Shown: positions 49,631 through 58,735 of the stretch, one piece after another
How the letters are laid out: every line of letters starts with the position of its first letter
Numbering within the stretch: the first letter of the stretch is position 1
DNA from: Magnetococcus marinus MC-1
GTDB taxonomy: Bacteria > Pseudomonadota > Magnetococcia > Magnetococcales > Magnetococcaceae
DNA length: 64,000 nucleotides
Reading direction: 5' to 3'
NCBI RefSeq assembly: GCF_000014865.1
Contig: NC_008576.1
Location: 3,500,001 to 3,564,000, forward strand
Translations under genes and position numbers: made by a program
Notes under the pieces: generated by a model
Database searches by the model: none
The model's input: only the letters and a program-made list of their open reading frames with translations
What the model was told of the DNA's origin: nothing

Positions 49631-50056
49631 TTAAAACGGAATCTCATCCGGCTTGGCGCTGGCCATGTAATCTTGGTAGGCAGTGATAACCACCTCCACC
49701 ATCGTGAGCACTTCCTCTTTGCTGTACTCCGCCAAAGGGCGCTGCATACCAATGCTGGCCACATACTCCCCAAGAGAGGGGAGTGCGGCGGCCATGGCAG
49801 CTTTTTCCAACTCAGTGGCATCCACCATGTTGTGAACCTCCAAAATCAGATCCTCCGGCACAGCTCTAACCTTGCGTAACAGCCAGATCAGAACGTGTGA
49901 GGAGTGACGTTTTAAATGACGCTGAAAGAGTGACCGCTCCTTACAGTTCAAGGCTGCCAGCCCTACCCGGCGGGTGCGCAAACCAGGCGGCAACTTGATC
50001 CATCCCCAATCCGGGTCGTGCCAGGTGCTCTTTCGGCGTGTCCATGCCATGGCCAT
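49631..50056 (-). CDS. Phage protein, DUF6511-like
   Basis: ATG 50056 follows GGAGGTGGCGTG and overlaps the helicase stop (TGATG). The 141-residue protein starts basic (AWTRRKSTWHDPDWGWIKLP) and ends with LAEYSKEEVLTMVEVVITAY and QDYMA, the pattern of DUF6511, found in phage early operons next to helicases. No activity is known. Confidence 0.7.
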   Translation of the reverse strand: MAMAWTRRKSTWHDPDWGWIKLPPGLRTRRVGLAALNCKERSLFQRHLKRHSSHVLIWLLRKVRAVPEDLILEVHNMVDATELEKAAMAAALPSLGEYVASIGMQRPLAEYSKEEVLTMVEVVITAYQDYMASAKPDEIPF

Positions 50057-51738
50057 CACGCCACCTCCGCCAGCGCCTGTCGGTCCGCTTCAAATATCAA
50101 ACTGCGAATGGCAGCTTTATTGAAACGGAAGGTCAGCAGCGCTGATGCGTGGTAACGGGTCAGCCCCATATCCATGCGCATGGCTGGTGGCAGATATTGA
50201 AGCTGCTTATCCGTTGGGGGTTGGTTGAGCCAGGATTTGGTTTTATGTGCCGACTCATCGGTTTCGCTCTCATTGAGCCAGTCATCGGCGGCAGCAAGAC
50301 AGATGGTACGTTCACCGATAGAGAGCAACTTGGTGGGCTGGCCCTTGGCTCCACCCACAGCGTGCCAGTTGCCATTGAGGAAGAAGATCCCACCCCAGGC
50401 GTGGAAGCCGTTGGCCACCATGGCGGCATCATCTCCGAACAGGTCAACCCAGCGGAAGCTGGAGCGTTTGAGCAGGTCCACCTCGGACATGATGAAGTCG
50501 GTGATGGATTCCGGCCCTTCTCCAGTAACTTCCGATTCCCACACATACCCACAAAGAGAGCACTCCCTGACTGCCAAGGGCACGATAGCCTGACATTCGG
50601 GACACTCCTTGGTGGGAGCCGCTCCCAGGATCTCCTTTCCATCCAGGTTAACGTCCTGCTCCAGGGAGCCGTGAAGGATAGATGAAGTGCCGAAATCCAG
50701 GACAATACAGTCGGTCTTGACCAGCCCAGGAAACAGGGCAGGATCTACGGTGCGCAGCCCGCGTCCCACCATCTGGATCATGGTGGATTTGTACGAGCTT
50801 GGCCGAAGCAGAACTACGCAGGATGTAGGTGGATGATCGTAGCCCTCAGTCAACACAGCCACGTTGACCACTACCATGGCTGAGCCTTTTTCGAATCGGG
50901 CCAGGTTGGCTTTCCGTTCTGCCGGGGACAGCTCGCCATGAATCATCACGGCTTCAACATCCGCATTGTTGAAAGCATCTGTGACGTTCTGGGCATGATC
51001 CACGGTGGAGCAGAATACGATGGTCTTTCGGGTGCCGGCTTTTTCCTTCCAATGTTTGATGACAGCCTCGGTGACCGGGGCCTTGTTCATGATCTGGGAC
51101 ACCTCGGCCATATCAAAGTCGTCTGCTGTCTTCCGTACGCTTTTCAACGCATCCTGAGTGCCTACATCGACAACGAATGTACGGGGTTTAACCAGATGGC
51201 CAGACTGGATCAATTCTCCAAGCCGCACTTGGTCAGCAACATTAGAAAAGATCGGTCTGAGAGCCTTTTTATCACCACGACCACTGGTGGCAGTCAGACC
51301 ATAAATCATGCAGTTTGGGTTTATTCCTCTAGCCGAATCAATAATGCGGGTGTAACTGTTGGCCACCGCATGGTGGGCCTCATCAATTACCAGCAAATCC
51401 AGATCTGGCATGGCATCCAGATTTTTCTGCCGGGCAAGAGTGGGCACCATGGCAAAGGTGGCGCGCCCGCGCCACGATTTGCCACGGGCATCCACTACAG
51501 AGGTGGAAAGCCCTGGATTAACCTTAGTGAATTTCATCACATTCTGCTGGGTAAGTTCGTCCCGATGAGCCAAGACACAGGCTTTCCCACCACTTTTGGA
51601 AATCACACGACCAACAACAGCTGAAAGGCATATGCTCTTGCCCATGCCGGTAGGACCAACAGCCAATGTGTCACCATGTTCGTAAAGGGCATCGACCGAT
51701 CTGCGGACAAAAGTCTCCTGTCGAGGGCGAAGGATCAT
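50056..51738 (-). CDS. DEAD/DEAH-type superfamily 2 helicase
   Basis: A 560-residue SF2 helicase: Q-like and Walker A GPTGMGKSICLSAVV, LAHRDELTQQNV, Walker B LLVIDEAHHAVAN, LTATSGRGD, FCSTVDHAQNV, VAVLTEGYDHPPTSCVVLLR, MVGRGLRT. A zinc ribbon follows (CPECQAIVPLAVRECSLCGY). Probably an Uvs W-like helicase for replication restart or recombination. It overlaps both neighbours by 1-4 bp. Confidence 0.9.
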   Translation of the reverse strand: MILRPRQETFVRRSVDALYEHGDTLAVGPTGMGKSICLSAVVGRVISKSGGKACVLAHRDELTQQNVMKFTKVNPGLSTSVVDARGKSWRGRATFAMVPTLARQKNLDAMPDLDLLVIDEAHHAVANSYTRIIDSARGINPNCMIYGLTATSGRGDKKALRPIFSNVADQVRLGELIQSGHLVKPRTFVVDVGTQDALKSVRKTADDFDMAEVSQIMNKAPVTEAVIKHWKEKAGTRKTIVFCSTVDHAQNVTDAFNNADVEAVMIHGELSPAERKANLARFEKGSAMVVVNVAVLTEGYDHPPTSCVVLLRPSSYKSTMIQMVGRGLRTVDPALFPGLVKTDCIVLDFGTSSILHGSLEQDVNLDGKEILGAAPTKECPECQAIVPLAVRECSLCGYVWESEVTGEGPESITDFIMSEVDLLKRSSFRWVDLFGDDAAMVANGFHAWGGIFFLNGNWHAVGGAKGQPTKLLSIGERTICLAAADDWLNESETDESAHKTKSWLNQPPTDKQLQYLPPAMRMDMGLTRYHASALLTFRFNKAAIRSLIFEADRQALAEVA

Positions 51739-52397
51739 TGATGGATCCTCCTGAATGGCTGTGTAAACATGCGATGAAGGTTCCAGCCACGATCAACGCG
51801 GTGTTGCAATGCCTGAGGTCGAACCCCAAGTTCCCGCGCCCAGTCAGAAACGGTTTGACGCTTACCATTCCACTCCAAATAACGATTCCTGGACGTATTG
51901 CTGGCTTGCCTTTCGATTGGAATGAAACGGCAGTTTGTAGGAGTGTAATCACCGTCCACATCGATTCGGTCGATAGAGAGCCCTACTTCCCATCCTTGTT
52001 CTAGTGCCCAGGTATAAAAAGCAGAACGGTCATCACGCCACTCTTGACACACACCGATGCCGCGCCCGCCATATCGCTCATAGCGATTTGTCTCTGGCCG
52101 ATAACACCGTTTCATCATGTTGTCGTACATCCAATGAAGTTTGGAATGGTTCAAACCGTGTTTTCGAAGTATTTGAACGGCTGCTTTTGCTGCCTTGAGA
52201 ATGGAAGCCTCTCTCGCACACTTACAGCCGATATTCTTTCCTTTCTTTACGGCTTCGTTTAGCTTCGAAGTGCTTTGGATGGTTTCAAATCCACACTCAC
52301 AACGGCATTTCCAATGCCTTCCTGGCTTGGAAGTGTTGAAAGGTGAAAGGACGACAAGACGCCCGATCACTTTTCCCACCATATTTAGCTTAGCCAT
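51735..52397 (-). CDS. AP2/HNH-type phage DNA-binding protein
   Basis: A 220-residue protein. It has a zinc pair near the start (KCRCECGFET and IGCKCAREAS), then a segment known from many phages (LHWMYDNMMKRCYRPETNRY, ERYGGRGIGVCQEWRD, GLSIDRIDVDGDYTPTNCRF, ASNTSRNR) and a terminal helix-turn-helix (VSDWARELGVRPQALQHRVD). Members are annotated as HNH or AP2-type homing proteins. It is inserted between helicase and SSB-like genes and could be a selfish endonuclease or a regulator. Confidence 0.78.
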   Translation of the reverse strand: MAKLNMVGKVIGRLVVLSPFNTSKPGRHWKCRCECGFETIQSTSKLNEAVKKGKNIGCKCAREASILKAAKAAVQILRKHGLNHSKLHWMYDNMMKRCYRPETNRYERYGGRGIGVCQEWRDDRSAFYTWALEQGWEVGLSIDRIDVDGDYTPTNCRFIPIERQASNTSRNRYLEWNGKRQTVSDWARELGVRPQALQHRVDRGWNLHRMFTQPFRRIHQ

Positions 52398-52408
52398 CTT
52401 TCACCCCC

Positions 52409-53053
52409 TCACTGCGCCCAACTTGGCGTTTGGGTCGGAGCCGCAGGGGCCGTTTGCTGCAGAGGGGCAGACTGGGGCTGTTGCGCATTGGGCTGCCACC
52501 CCTGGTTGGCCGGTGCAGGAGGCGCTACCGGTGCGGATGAACCGCCACCGCTGAATCCCTGGTACTCCTTGTGATCAGGAGTGATGGCAAACTTGATGGT
52601 ATTCTTATCCGAATCGTCCCTCTGATCCTTTTCCACGTCGATTTTGGCCAAGAACTCAATCCCATCTAAATCTGCCAGTCCATTAATGCGCCGGGCCTGT
52701 TGGGCTTGAGGGGTGTTGTCCTTATCCTTGAGGCCACGGGAAGAGTTGAGGATCCCGCGAATAAAGGAGCGTCCCATATTGCCCCATTCTGGGCCTTTCT
52801 GGCTGAATAGGCCGATGTTGCTCCACACCTTCCGTTTGGCGTATTTGCCCTCAGTGATGACATATTCTACCTTGAGGAAAACAGCCCCAGTGTCGGCATT
52901 ACGCGTAGCATACCCACCTGTCCAACCCCGGTTGGGGTCATCATAACCGCCTGGCTTGATGGTCATGCGCACCGGCGCAATGGTCCCTTTGGGAATCAGG
53001 TCAAAACTTTGCTGACTCTCAGCGTTGTTGAAATCGTTCCAGTTGTTATCCAT
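52409..53053 (-). CDS. Phage single-stranded DNA-binding-like protein
   Basis: ATG 53053 (MDNNWNDFNNAESQQSFDLI) is 10 nt after AGGAG; ATG 53062, which overlaps the previous stop, is the alternative. The protein has an OB-fold pattern (FDLIPKGTIAPVRMTIKPGG, FLKVEYVITEGKYAKRKVWS, GIEFLAKIDVEKDQRDDSDK, NTIKFAITPD) and a flexible P/Q/A/S tail, as in phage DUF669-like or SSB proteins. It is adjacent to the Sak4-like ATPase gene, a common single-strand annealing or strand-exchange pairing. Confidence 0.7.
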   Translation of the reverse strand: MDNNWNDFNNAESQQSFDLIPKGTIAPVRMTIKPGGYDDPNRGWTGGYATRNADTGAVFLKVEYVITEGKYAKRKVWSNIGLFSQKGPEWGNMGRSFIRGILNSSRGLKDKDNTPQAQQARRINGLADLDGIEFLAKIDVEKDQRDDSDKNTIKFAITPDHKEYQGFSGGGSSAPVAPPAPANQGWQPNAQQPQSAPLQQTAPAAPTQTPSWAQ

Positions 53054-53058
53054 GATGG

Positions 53059-53961
53059 TCATGCTCCTGTGTTCATTGCCATGTCGACGGGGGCGCCGGT
53101 GGCGGGGGCGGCTTCGGTCACTTTCTCAGGGCGTTCGAAGCTAAGCCTTTCCGCTGCCGGTTTGCCGGGTTGATGTATTTTCTCCATGAGGCGACCCAGA
53201 TGGGGCTCCTCCACCATGGTGAGGCGACCACTTCTGTCTTTAGCCGGGTATCCCCATGGATTGAGTGTCTGGCAGATGAAGGCTCGATAAGACGGACCCT
53301 CCTCGGGTTTGACCTCCACCATGCTGATCACCTGATCTACAATACCGGGCAGTTCCAGACCGGTTTTTGATCCTTCAATCTGCGGGGTGTAGTAACGCCG
53401 ATTGAAGTCGTCGGTCTTCTCATCAAGGATGCCGACGAACCAGACGTTCTTGCCCCGGGTATGCTGGAGGTGGGTGATCCAGGCGATCATCTCCTGGCCG
53501 TGCAGCCCGTAAGCGCCCCGCAAATCTGGTTTTCCGGTTTTCTCCGAGAACGCCTGGGGCTGTCCCTTGCACCATTGGAAGCAGAGCCGTCCAGCCACGG
53601 TGATGCTGTCCACGAAAATGCTCTGGTACTTGGCCATGACCCCGGGGTCGCCATACTTCTGTAAAACAGCGTTGTAGTGCGCCTGACTGTAGTGCTGATC
53701 ATCCCTCAGCGCAGGGTTGGGGCCGCCAATGAACACTGCAAAGTTGCGGCACTCGTCCCAGGTGCGTGGGCGGATGGTATCCCCGGGCCACCCCTCCACG
53801 GCCAGGTCGCCGGCCTCTAGGTCAAAAAACAGGGTGGAATTCGGATCGACGGACCACAGCAAAGATGTCTTGCCAATGCCGCTGGGGCCTAGAATTACCC
53901 CCTTGATGCCCCGTTGCTCTGCCATGCGCTGGTCGGCGCTGATGATGGGGAGGCCGCTCAT
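53059..53961 (-). CDS. Sak4-like RecA-fold ATPase
   Basis: A 300-residue AAA/RecA-fold ATPase with Walker A GPSGIGKTSLLWSV, then TLFFDLEAGDLAV and a Walker B-like SIFVDSITVAGRL; WFVGILDEKT follows. Sak4-type proteins mediate recombination with a phage SSB. GGAGG precedes the ATG. Confidence 0.82.
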   Translation of the reverse strand: MSGLPIISADQRMAEQRGIKGVILGPSGIGKTSLLWSVDPNSTLFFDLEAGDLAVEGWPGDTIRPRTWDECRNFAVFIGGPNPALRDDQHYSQAHYNAVLQKYGDPGVMAKYQSIFVDSITVAGRLCFQWCKGQPQAFSEKTGKPDLRGAYGLHGQEMIAWITHLQHTRGKNVWFVGILDEKTDDFNRRYYTPQIEGSKTGLELPGIVDQVISMVEVKPEEGPSYRAFICQTLNPWGYPAKDRSGRLTMVEEPHLGRLMEKIHQPGKPAAERLSFERPEKVTEAAPATGAPVDMAMNTGA

Positions 53962-54761
53962 ACCGTAGCCTCCTGCTCATTCCTCAAAGACAGCTTGAAT
54001 GTGGGCTTGCCAGCCTTGACGGTGCGTGCCCCTTCAAAAGCGCTGCGAATCTGGGAAGGCCAGGCTTTGAACTTGGTCTCGGGCACCTTGTAGTCGACAT
54101 CCATGTACTCGTTGGGGTCTTCACCCGCCTTGCGGATCCGGTCAAACAAATCTGAAAGGCGCTTCTGATCCCAATGCGGGCGCTTTGGAAGCTCTGCCGT
54201 TACCTGCACATCGCCGTCGATAAAGCGCACCGTGCCAAAGTCCTTACCAGCCTCTTTGCGCAGAAGATCAGCTTTATCTGCGTAACGACGTGAGATGACG
54301 CCTTCTAGAAACTCCTTGGTCAACTTGGCCGACTCCACAGCTTTTGCCGCCTGTTGTTGCAGATTGGCCAACTGTTCAGGAGAGAGTTCTGCCAGTTCGC
54401 CTATGGGCATGCTGCGTAACTCACTCAAAGTGGGATTCATCTCTGTTTTCATGACTGTTTTCTCCTTCTTTTCTTCTTTGGGTTCGGGCTTCCACCGTGG
54501 AAGCACCATGTGCTGTAAAAAGTGAACTTCAACTCTGTTCAGCGCCTGTTCTGGATCGAGCTCCACCACCTCGCAGATGAACCTGAAACTGCCAGGATGC
54601 CTCGACCGACTTCTAAACCACCTGCACAGATGGATGACATCCTGTCGAAACAGGTGGTTGTTCCAAAGCTTTGGCTTCTTCTTCCCTTTTTCCAGAAGCT
54701 TGGTGGTGTCGCTGATGGCTTGAGCCAATACCGCACGCCAAAGATCAATTTCCGCTTCCAT
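53958..54761 (-). CDS. Phage early protein, unknown function
   Basis: The likely start is ATG 54761 (MEAEIDLWRAVLAQAISDTT); the open frame to 54875 overlaps the sigma-like gene. The 267-residue protein falls into two halves separated by an acidic/lysine linker (PKEEKKEKTVMKTEMNPTLS). The first half has a helical domain (LFRQDVIHLCRWFRSRSRHP), the second a helix pair (ELAELSPEQLANLQQQAAKA) and an alpha/beta part (TVRFIDGDVQVTAELPKRPH). It may be a fusion of two early genes. No family recognised. Confidence 0.6.
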   Translation of the reverse strand: MEAEIDLWRAVLAQAISDTTKLLEKGKKKPKLWNNHLFRQDVIHLCRWFRSRSRHPGSFRFICEVVELDPEQALNRVEVHFLQHMVLPRWKPEPKEEKKEKTVMKTEMNPTLSELRSMPIGELAELSPEQLANLQQQAAKAVESAKLTKEFLEGVISRRYADKADLLRKEAGKDFGTVRFIDGDVQVTAELPKRPHWDQKRLSDLFDRIRKAGEDPNEYMDVDYKVPETKFKAWPSQIRSAFEGARTVKAGKPTFKLSLRNEQEATV

Positions 54762-55398
54762 GGCCCTGTCCCCCCGTTTGTGTGGTGTGTTTTTTGTGAC
54801 GCACCCCTTTATCTGATATATACTCAGCTCTTGTTGAAATCGTCCCACGAGGCCGCGCTTTTTTTGGAAAACCAAACTGACAGAACGAGCGTCTCAGGTC
54901 GGCAATATGCCGATATAATGTGGTTTTACTGCACCCCATCTTTTTTGAAAGCACGTGGGTACCGTAATAGGGAAGCAGATTGCACAGACGCTTCTGCACA
55001 TCAGGTAGGCGCTGGTAGTGATGGTGAAAATCGAGGCGGATCTCTACCGCTTCTGGACCCTCGAGGCTTCCCACATGACCGATAGCCCCTTCACGATCCA
55101 GATCGGTCAGGGTCTCCCACGAGAGTGAGTCATCACCTGGAAATCGGTGGGGGGCAGATGCCTTGTTCACCATGGTTGCGCAGCGGTTTTGTATCACCTT
55201 GTTCAGGAATGTCCGTTTGGTGCTGAGATCGGCATCAAAATTTGATTCACTCAGATGAGATGCGATTGCCAGTTCCTGCTCGACATCTTCTGCGTCCCAA
55301 GCTCTGAAGCAGGGCATCTCTGCCAATTGATTGGCCTTGTAGCGGATCAGCTTGATCGCTTGCGGATCCAGGCCGTTGTAGCTGTTGTTGGATAACAT
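54745..55398 (-). CDS. Phage sigma-70-like factor, first early gene
   Basis: ATG 55398 (MLSNNSYNGLDPQAIKLIRY) follows GGAGG. The 217-residue protein has a region-2-like segment (NQLAEMPCFRAWDAEDVEQE, FDADLSTKRTFLNKVIQNRC) and a region-4-like helix-turn-helix (YQRLPDVQKRLCNLLPYYGT, HVLSKKMGCSKTTLYRHIAD). It lacks a region 3 and is shorter than a housekeeping sigma factor, like ECF-type or phage sigma factors. As first gene of the early operon it may reprogram transcription or act as an activator. Confidence 0.7.
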   Translation of the reverse strand: MLSNNSYNGLDPQAIKLIRYKANQLAEMPCFRAWDAEDVEQELAIASHLSESNFDADLSTKRTFLNKVIQNRCATMVNKASAPHRFPGDDSLSWETLTDLDREGAIGHVGSLEGPEAVEIRLDFHHHYQRLPDVQKRLCNLLPYYGTHVLSKKMGCSKTTLYRHIADLRRSFCQFGFPKKARPRGTISTRAEYISDKGVRHKKHTTQTGGQGHGSGN

Positions 55399-55478
55399 GG
55401 TCGCCTCCGTTTCTGCGTTGCTGTTGGAGACAATTATCCCGTGTTGGAAACTGTTTTTTGAGGTCACTTGAAATTTTT

Positions 55479-55563
55479 GCGAGACAGTTGCGGTTTTTCG
55501 CCCTCTATTTTTCAATGCCTTATAGACCATCGCGAGTCAGTTGGAAAATTTGCGAGTCAGTTG
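55479..55563 (-). promoter_or_regulatory. Repeated operator candidates before the early operon
   Basis: The dodecamer CAACTGACTCGC (minus strand) or its one-base variant occurs three times: 55479-55490 (CAACTGTCTCGC), 55532-55543 and 55552-55563. They lie upstream of the first early gene (55398). Three near-identical sites in front of the early operon are what a phage repressor (such as the XRE protein encoded at 58736) would bind. Confidence 0.6.
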
Positions 55564-55602
55564 ACCAAAAAACACGGATTTTGGGACTCTGGCCACGGCA
55601 TG

Positions 55603-55630
55603 AAAAAACCCCGACCAAATGGCCGGGGTT
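55603..55630 (-). terminator. Rho-independent terminator after the 369-aa gene
   Basis: On the minus strand AACCCCG pairs with CGGGGTT around CCATTTGG-type inner pairs and is followed by TTTTTTC. It closes the XRE/ImmA/unknown-pair transcription unit just after the stop at 55662. Confidence 0.8.
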
Positions 55631-55661
55631 ATGGGGTAGCTCAACTGACAATAAAAAACGT

Positions 55662-56771
55662 TTAGGAGGTCTGTGATGCCCTGGGTAGGACCAATAGCGG
55701 ATTGATTCGGTACCCCTGAGCCCCCCGTGCCGTTTTTATATTCTCAATTATGCTATCTTGTTGGATGGGGAGTCCCTGTTGTTTTTTCACTGCATCCATC
55801 ATCATGTTGCGCAGGCGGTTGATAGATCGTCTGACAATAACGGCATCCACCACCTCTTCAGGAACTTTGAGTTGCACAGCATCGGTGATCTTCTCGAGGG
55901 TCATGATTTTGAAATCATCAACCAGCTTTCCCTCTAACATCCCCTTGAGGAACTGTTTCCATAGGATTTCAAAAACCCTGATCTGTGCTGCTGCTTTTAG
56001 ACCGACTACCATCTGACCATTGACCCGTATCTCATCAGGCCTGTATTGGACTTGGTATACAACCTCCGGCTCGACCTGCTCCGCTTGATGATGATAAAGG
56101 GGTGTAATCACTTTGTTGTAGATCGGCACCGAGGTATGCGTCAACACAGGTGGCTGCGCATGCAAGGCATCACGCATCAATGAGGCAAGGTCCTGATCCC
56201 CTCGTATCAACTGTGATAGTGATGTCTTGATCAACCACGGATCTTCAAGAAGCCGCAGCTCAGCATTGCGGTCATGCAGAGCAACCACCACCGTCGGTGT
56301 CGAGGCCACATAGTCCCGTGACAGGTACTTGGGATGCTCACACACCTCGACTACACAGATGATCACCTCACCATCGGCATGGTCACATCGATAGACTCCG
56401 TCCGTCAGGGCACGCATGGAGCCGATGGCCTCAATCTCTTCTTGCAGAAAGGAGAGTGCTCCCTCCTGATCCACCCGATAGCACAGCTCCTGAAAGGTCT
56501 GTTTCTCGTCATACTCAGGATAGACCGGATGATTGCACTCCGGGCAGCGGTAATCATCTGCCCCCTCATCCAGGCTATCCACCAAGCGGACTCTGCCACT
56601 ACATAGATGATTTGGCGGGGGGTAGTCACGATCCTCAGGATTGGAACAGAGGACGTAGGTGTAAAGATCTGATGTGATCACCCCCATCTCTTCCAACTTG
56701 GCCACTTCCAATAAAAGCGCGTCCGATGGGCGATCCACACTCCAGCCGCTTTCAAGCATCAGCATCTTCAT
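55662..56771 (-). CDS. Unknown protein with zinc ribbon and winged-helix-like end
   Basis: A 369-residue protein, coupled to the 413-residue gene by ATGA. A helical start (PSDALLLEVAKLEEMGVITS) is followed by a zinc-ribbon-like region (HLCSGRVRL and YRCPECNHPVYPEY). The middle (VIICVVEVCEHPKYLSRDYV, ASTPTVVVALHDRNAELRLL) is alpha/beta and may be a nucleotide- or nuclease-like fold. The C-terminal 90 residues (VVDAVIVRRSINRLRNMMMD, SIIENIKTARGAQGYRINPL) resemble an OmpR-type winged helix. I cannot assign the protein to a family. Its place behind XRE and ImmA suggests a switch or defence function. It is followed by a strong terminator. Confidence 0.6.
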   Translation of the reverse strand: MKMLMLESGWSVDRPSDALLLEVAKLEEMGVITSDLYTYVLCSNPEDRDYPPPNHLCSGRVRLVDSLDEGADDYRCPECNHPVYPEYDEKQTFQELCYRVDQEGALSFLQEEIEAIGSMRALTDGVYRCDHADGEVIICVVEVCEHPKYLSRDYVASTPTVVVALHDRNAELRLLEDPWLIKTSLSQLIRGDQDLASLMRDALHAQPPVLTHTSVPIYNKVITPLYHHQAEQVEPEVVYQVQYRPDEIRVNGQMVVGLKAAAQIRVFEILWKQFLKGMLEGKLVDDFKIMTLEKITDAVQLKVPEEVVDAVIVRRSINRLRNMMMDAVKKQQGLPIQQDSIIENIKTARGAQGYRINPLLVLPRASQTS

Positions 56772-58009
56772 GATCTGTGCTTCTTCTCAATGGAGACCAT
56801 GTGGAAGCCAAAACGTGAAGAGAGCAATTTTTCAAAAGCGATCCGTTCACGGATGGACAGGGGCTGATCCGAATAGCGCACAGTGAACATGTCATCACAC
56901 CCCAGAATCGGTTCAAACTGCATCCGCACCCGTTTACCCTGATAGAGCACCTGGATATAGTCAATATTCTCAAAGGGGGTAAAGATATTTCCGAACACAT
57001 GTTGAAGATGCGCTACAGGGCGGCTGATGGATTTGTCATCCCGCAAACGCAGCTTACCCTCCCCTTTGAAGGGAGAGGCTTGCAGCTGAAGTTCAACCAA
57101 TGACAGCCCATAGGGGGTACCCCTTACCAACTGCTCAAAAAAGCGTTTAATCTGGCTTACGTCGTCGCCCAGCCTCAAGTTCTCATATTTACAACCTTGT
57201 CTGAAATAGGCGGTCGCGATCCTATTGGCGATCTCAAGGGGAACAGAAGGACTGGAGGATGATATCCTTACCCCACGGGCGCTGGCTTCAAAATCCAGGA
57301 TGATCCATTCTGGATGAAAGCCGTGGACAATGCCCACCTTCTGCACAATCTTGCTTGGCTTTTCAGCACGGCGGATGAACAGCATGGGGCGGCCATCCTC
57401 TACCAGCATGCCCTTAAAGTCACAAGTACGCTGATCATCCTTCTTGAGGTCGTATTCAGTCAGAATCTCACAGATACGCTCTGGCTGCAGAAACCCTTCA
57501 AACGGCATATCATTCTTACAATCCGTTGGACCAGACAACTGCATACAGGCAAAGCCACTTTTCTGCAGTTTATCCAGTAGGAACACATCCTTAAGCCCAT
57601 TGGGATTCTGGCTAAATAGCGCAAACAGCAGCGATTTGGTGTCATACGTGGTATCGTTGATCTGGCAGTCACGAAGGGTTCGCTGATCTAACGTCGCCAT
57701 GGCATACTCGGTAATGGCCGCCTTAGATTTGCGGTAGGCAAAGTGATCAACTAGCCGGTAAGGGGATAACACCTCACCCAGAGCCTTCAGCGCCTCTCGA
57801 CGATCAGGTAACGAGTCCCTGGTGATGGTATGGGTGCAGCGACACAGCATGGCAAGTTGACGCCCAGTTAGTTTGTCCACCCACTCCGCCATGGACCGTT
57901 CAGATTCCAATTCGGGGAGCAAGTGCTGCAGACCGATCTCCAGCTCATCATCCCAAAACTCTACTTTAGGTGCAGCCGCCCGCTCAAGCACTTCCTCTAT
58001 GGTGCCCAT
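56768..58009 (-). CDS. Unknown protein of a two-gene operon behind ImmA
   Basis: A 413-residue protein with GGAGAGG upstream of its ATG. The N-terminal third is helical (EIGLQHLLPELESERSMAEW, DKLTGRQLAMLCRCTHTI). The central part (TCDFKGMLVEDGRPMLFIRR) and the last 150 residues (GTPYGLSLVELQLQASPFKG, EGKLRLRDDKSISRPVAHLQ, VLYQGKRVRMQFEPILGCDD) are strand-rich. No enzyme motif, transmembrane segment or known domain is seen. Overlap with the 369-residue gene implies they function together. Confidence 0.6.
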   Translation of the reverse strand: MGTIEEVLERAAAPKVEFWDDELEIGLQHLLPELESERSMAEWVDKLTGRQLAMLCRCTHTITRDSLPDRREALKALGEVLSPYRLVDHFAYRKSKAAITEYAMATLDQRTLRDCQINDTTYDTKSLLFALFSQNPNGLKDVFLLDKLQKSGFACMQLSGPTDCKNDMPFEGFLQPERICEILTEYDLKKDDQRTCDFKGMLVEDGRPMLFIRRAEKPSKIVQKVGIVHGFHPEWIILDFEASARGVRISSSSPSVPLEIANRIATAYFRQGCKYENLRLGDDVSQIKRFFEQLVRGTPYGLSLVELQLQASPFKGEGKLRLRDDKSISRPVAHLQHVFGNIFTPFENIDYIQVLYQGKRVRMQFEPILGCDDMFTVRYSDQPLSIRERIAFEKLLSSRFGFHMVSIEKKHRS

Positions 58010-58083
58010 GGACCTCTCCTATCTCTGCTTTTATTATTGTTTAATGAACACTAAACCTCGCAAACAAAAAATATATGTGTGCC

Positions 58084-58734
58084 CTATCGCAGCTTCAGCA
58101 ACCCCATATCAACGAGGCGAATCTGCATCGCCAAACCGGATACCTGAAACACCTCGGCCAGATCCCTGGCCAGATCAACCACTAACCCCGCCTCTGACGC
58201 TTCACCAGCCTCATCAAAGCGGCTCTGCATATTGTAGAGCTCATCCGATGCATCATAAGGTTCATGGGTACCAAACACTTCCTCCCATGAACGGATCACA
58301 TCCTTCTTGGGCATCAGCAGATAGCCAGCAAAACAGTCCGCTTGCCACTCCATGGGATCCTTCTTGGATTTCGAACGGCATAAAATGGTCTGCCCATCCT
58401 CACCAAAACTCAGGTGGCGATGCAACTGCCAGTGACCCAGTTCATGGGCCAGAGTGAAACGGTAGCGCCCCTCCACAGAGGGATCCTCTGTTGGATCCAA
58501 CATCTCATTGATCACCACACGACGCTCATTCACCCAAGTCGCACCCAGCACCCCCTTTTTATTAAGCAGGGCATCAAGATCGCCAAACTCCAAAGCCAAC
58601 CCCAACAAGGATTCTAGGATTTCCTCTACAGGCACAGGCGGAGCCTCTTCCATTCCAAACTTGTAATGGTAGCTCATAAGCAACTCATTGGCTGCCGCCT
58701 CAATATCCGCCTTATGAAGATAAGGAACCCTCAT
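58084..58734 (-). CDS. ImmA/IrrE-family metallopeptidase
   Basis: ATG 58734 (MRVPYLHKADIEAAANELLM) follows GGAGTAGG and overlaps the XRE gene's stop. The 216-residue protein has zinc motif HELGHW (around residues 97-102) with the third ligand in EWQADCFAGYLLMP. Members of this family cleave XRE-type repressors upon a damage or cell-density signal. Paired with the XRE gene it forms the likely lysogeny switch. Confidence 0.9.
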   Translation of the reverse strand: MRVPYLHKADIEAAANELLMSYHYKFGMEEAPPVPVEEILESLLGLALEFGDLDALLNKKGVLGATWVNERRVVINEMLDPTEDPSVEGRYRFTLAHELGHWQLHRHLSFGEDGQTILCRSKSKKDPMEWQADCFAGYLLMPKKDVIRSWEEVFGTHEPYDASDELYNMQSRFDEAGEASEAGLVVDLARDLAEVFQVSGLAMQIRLVDMGLLKLR

Positions 58735-58735
58735 C

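Noticed and set aside
50149-50685. A plus-strand frame opposite the SF2 helicase gene
   Set aside because: No family signature and fully contained in the antisense of a conserved helicase.
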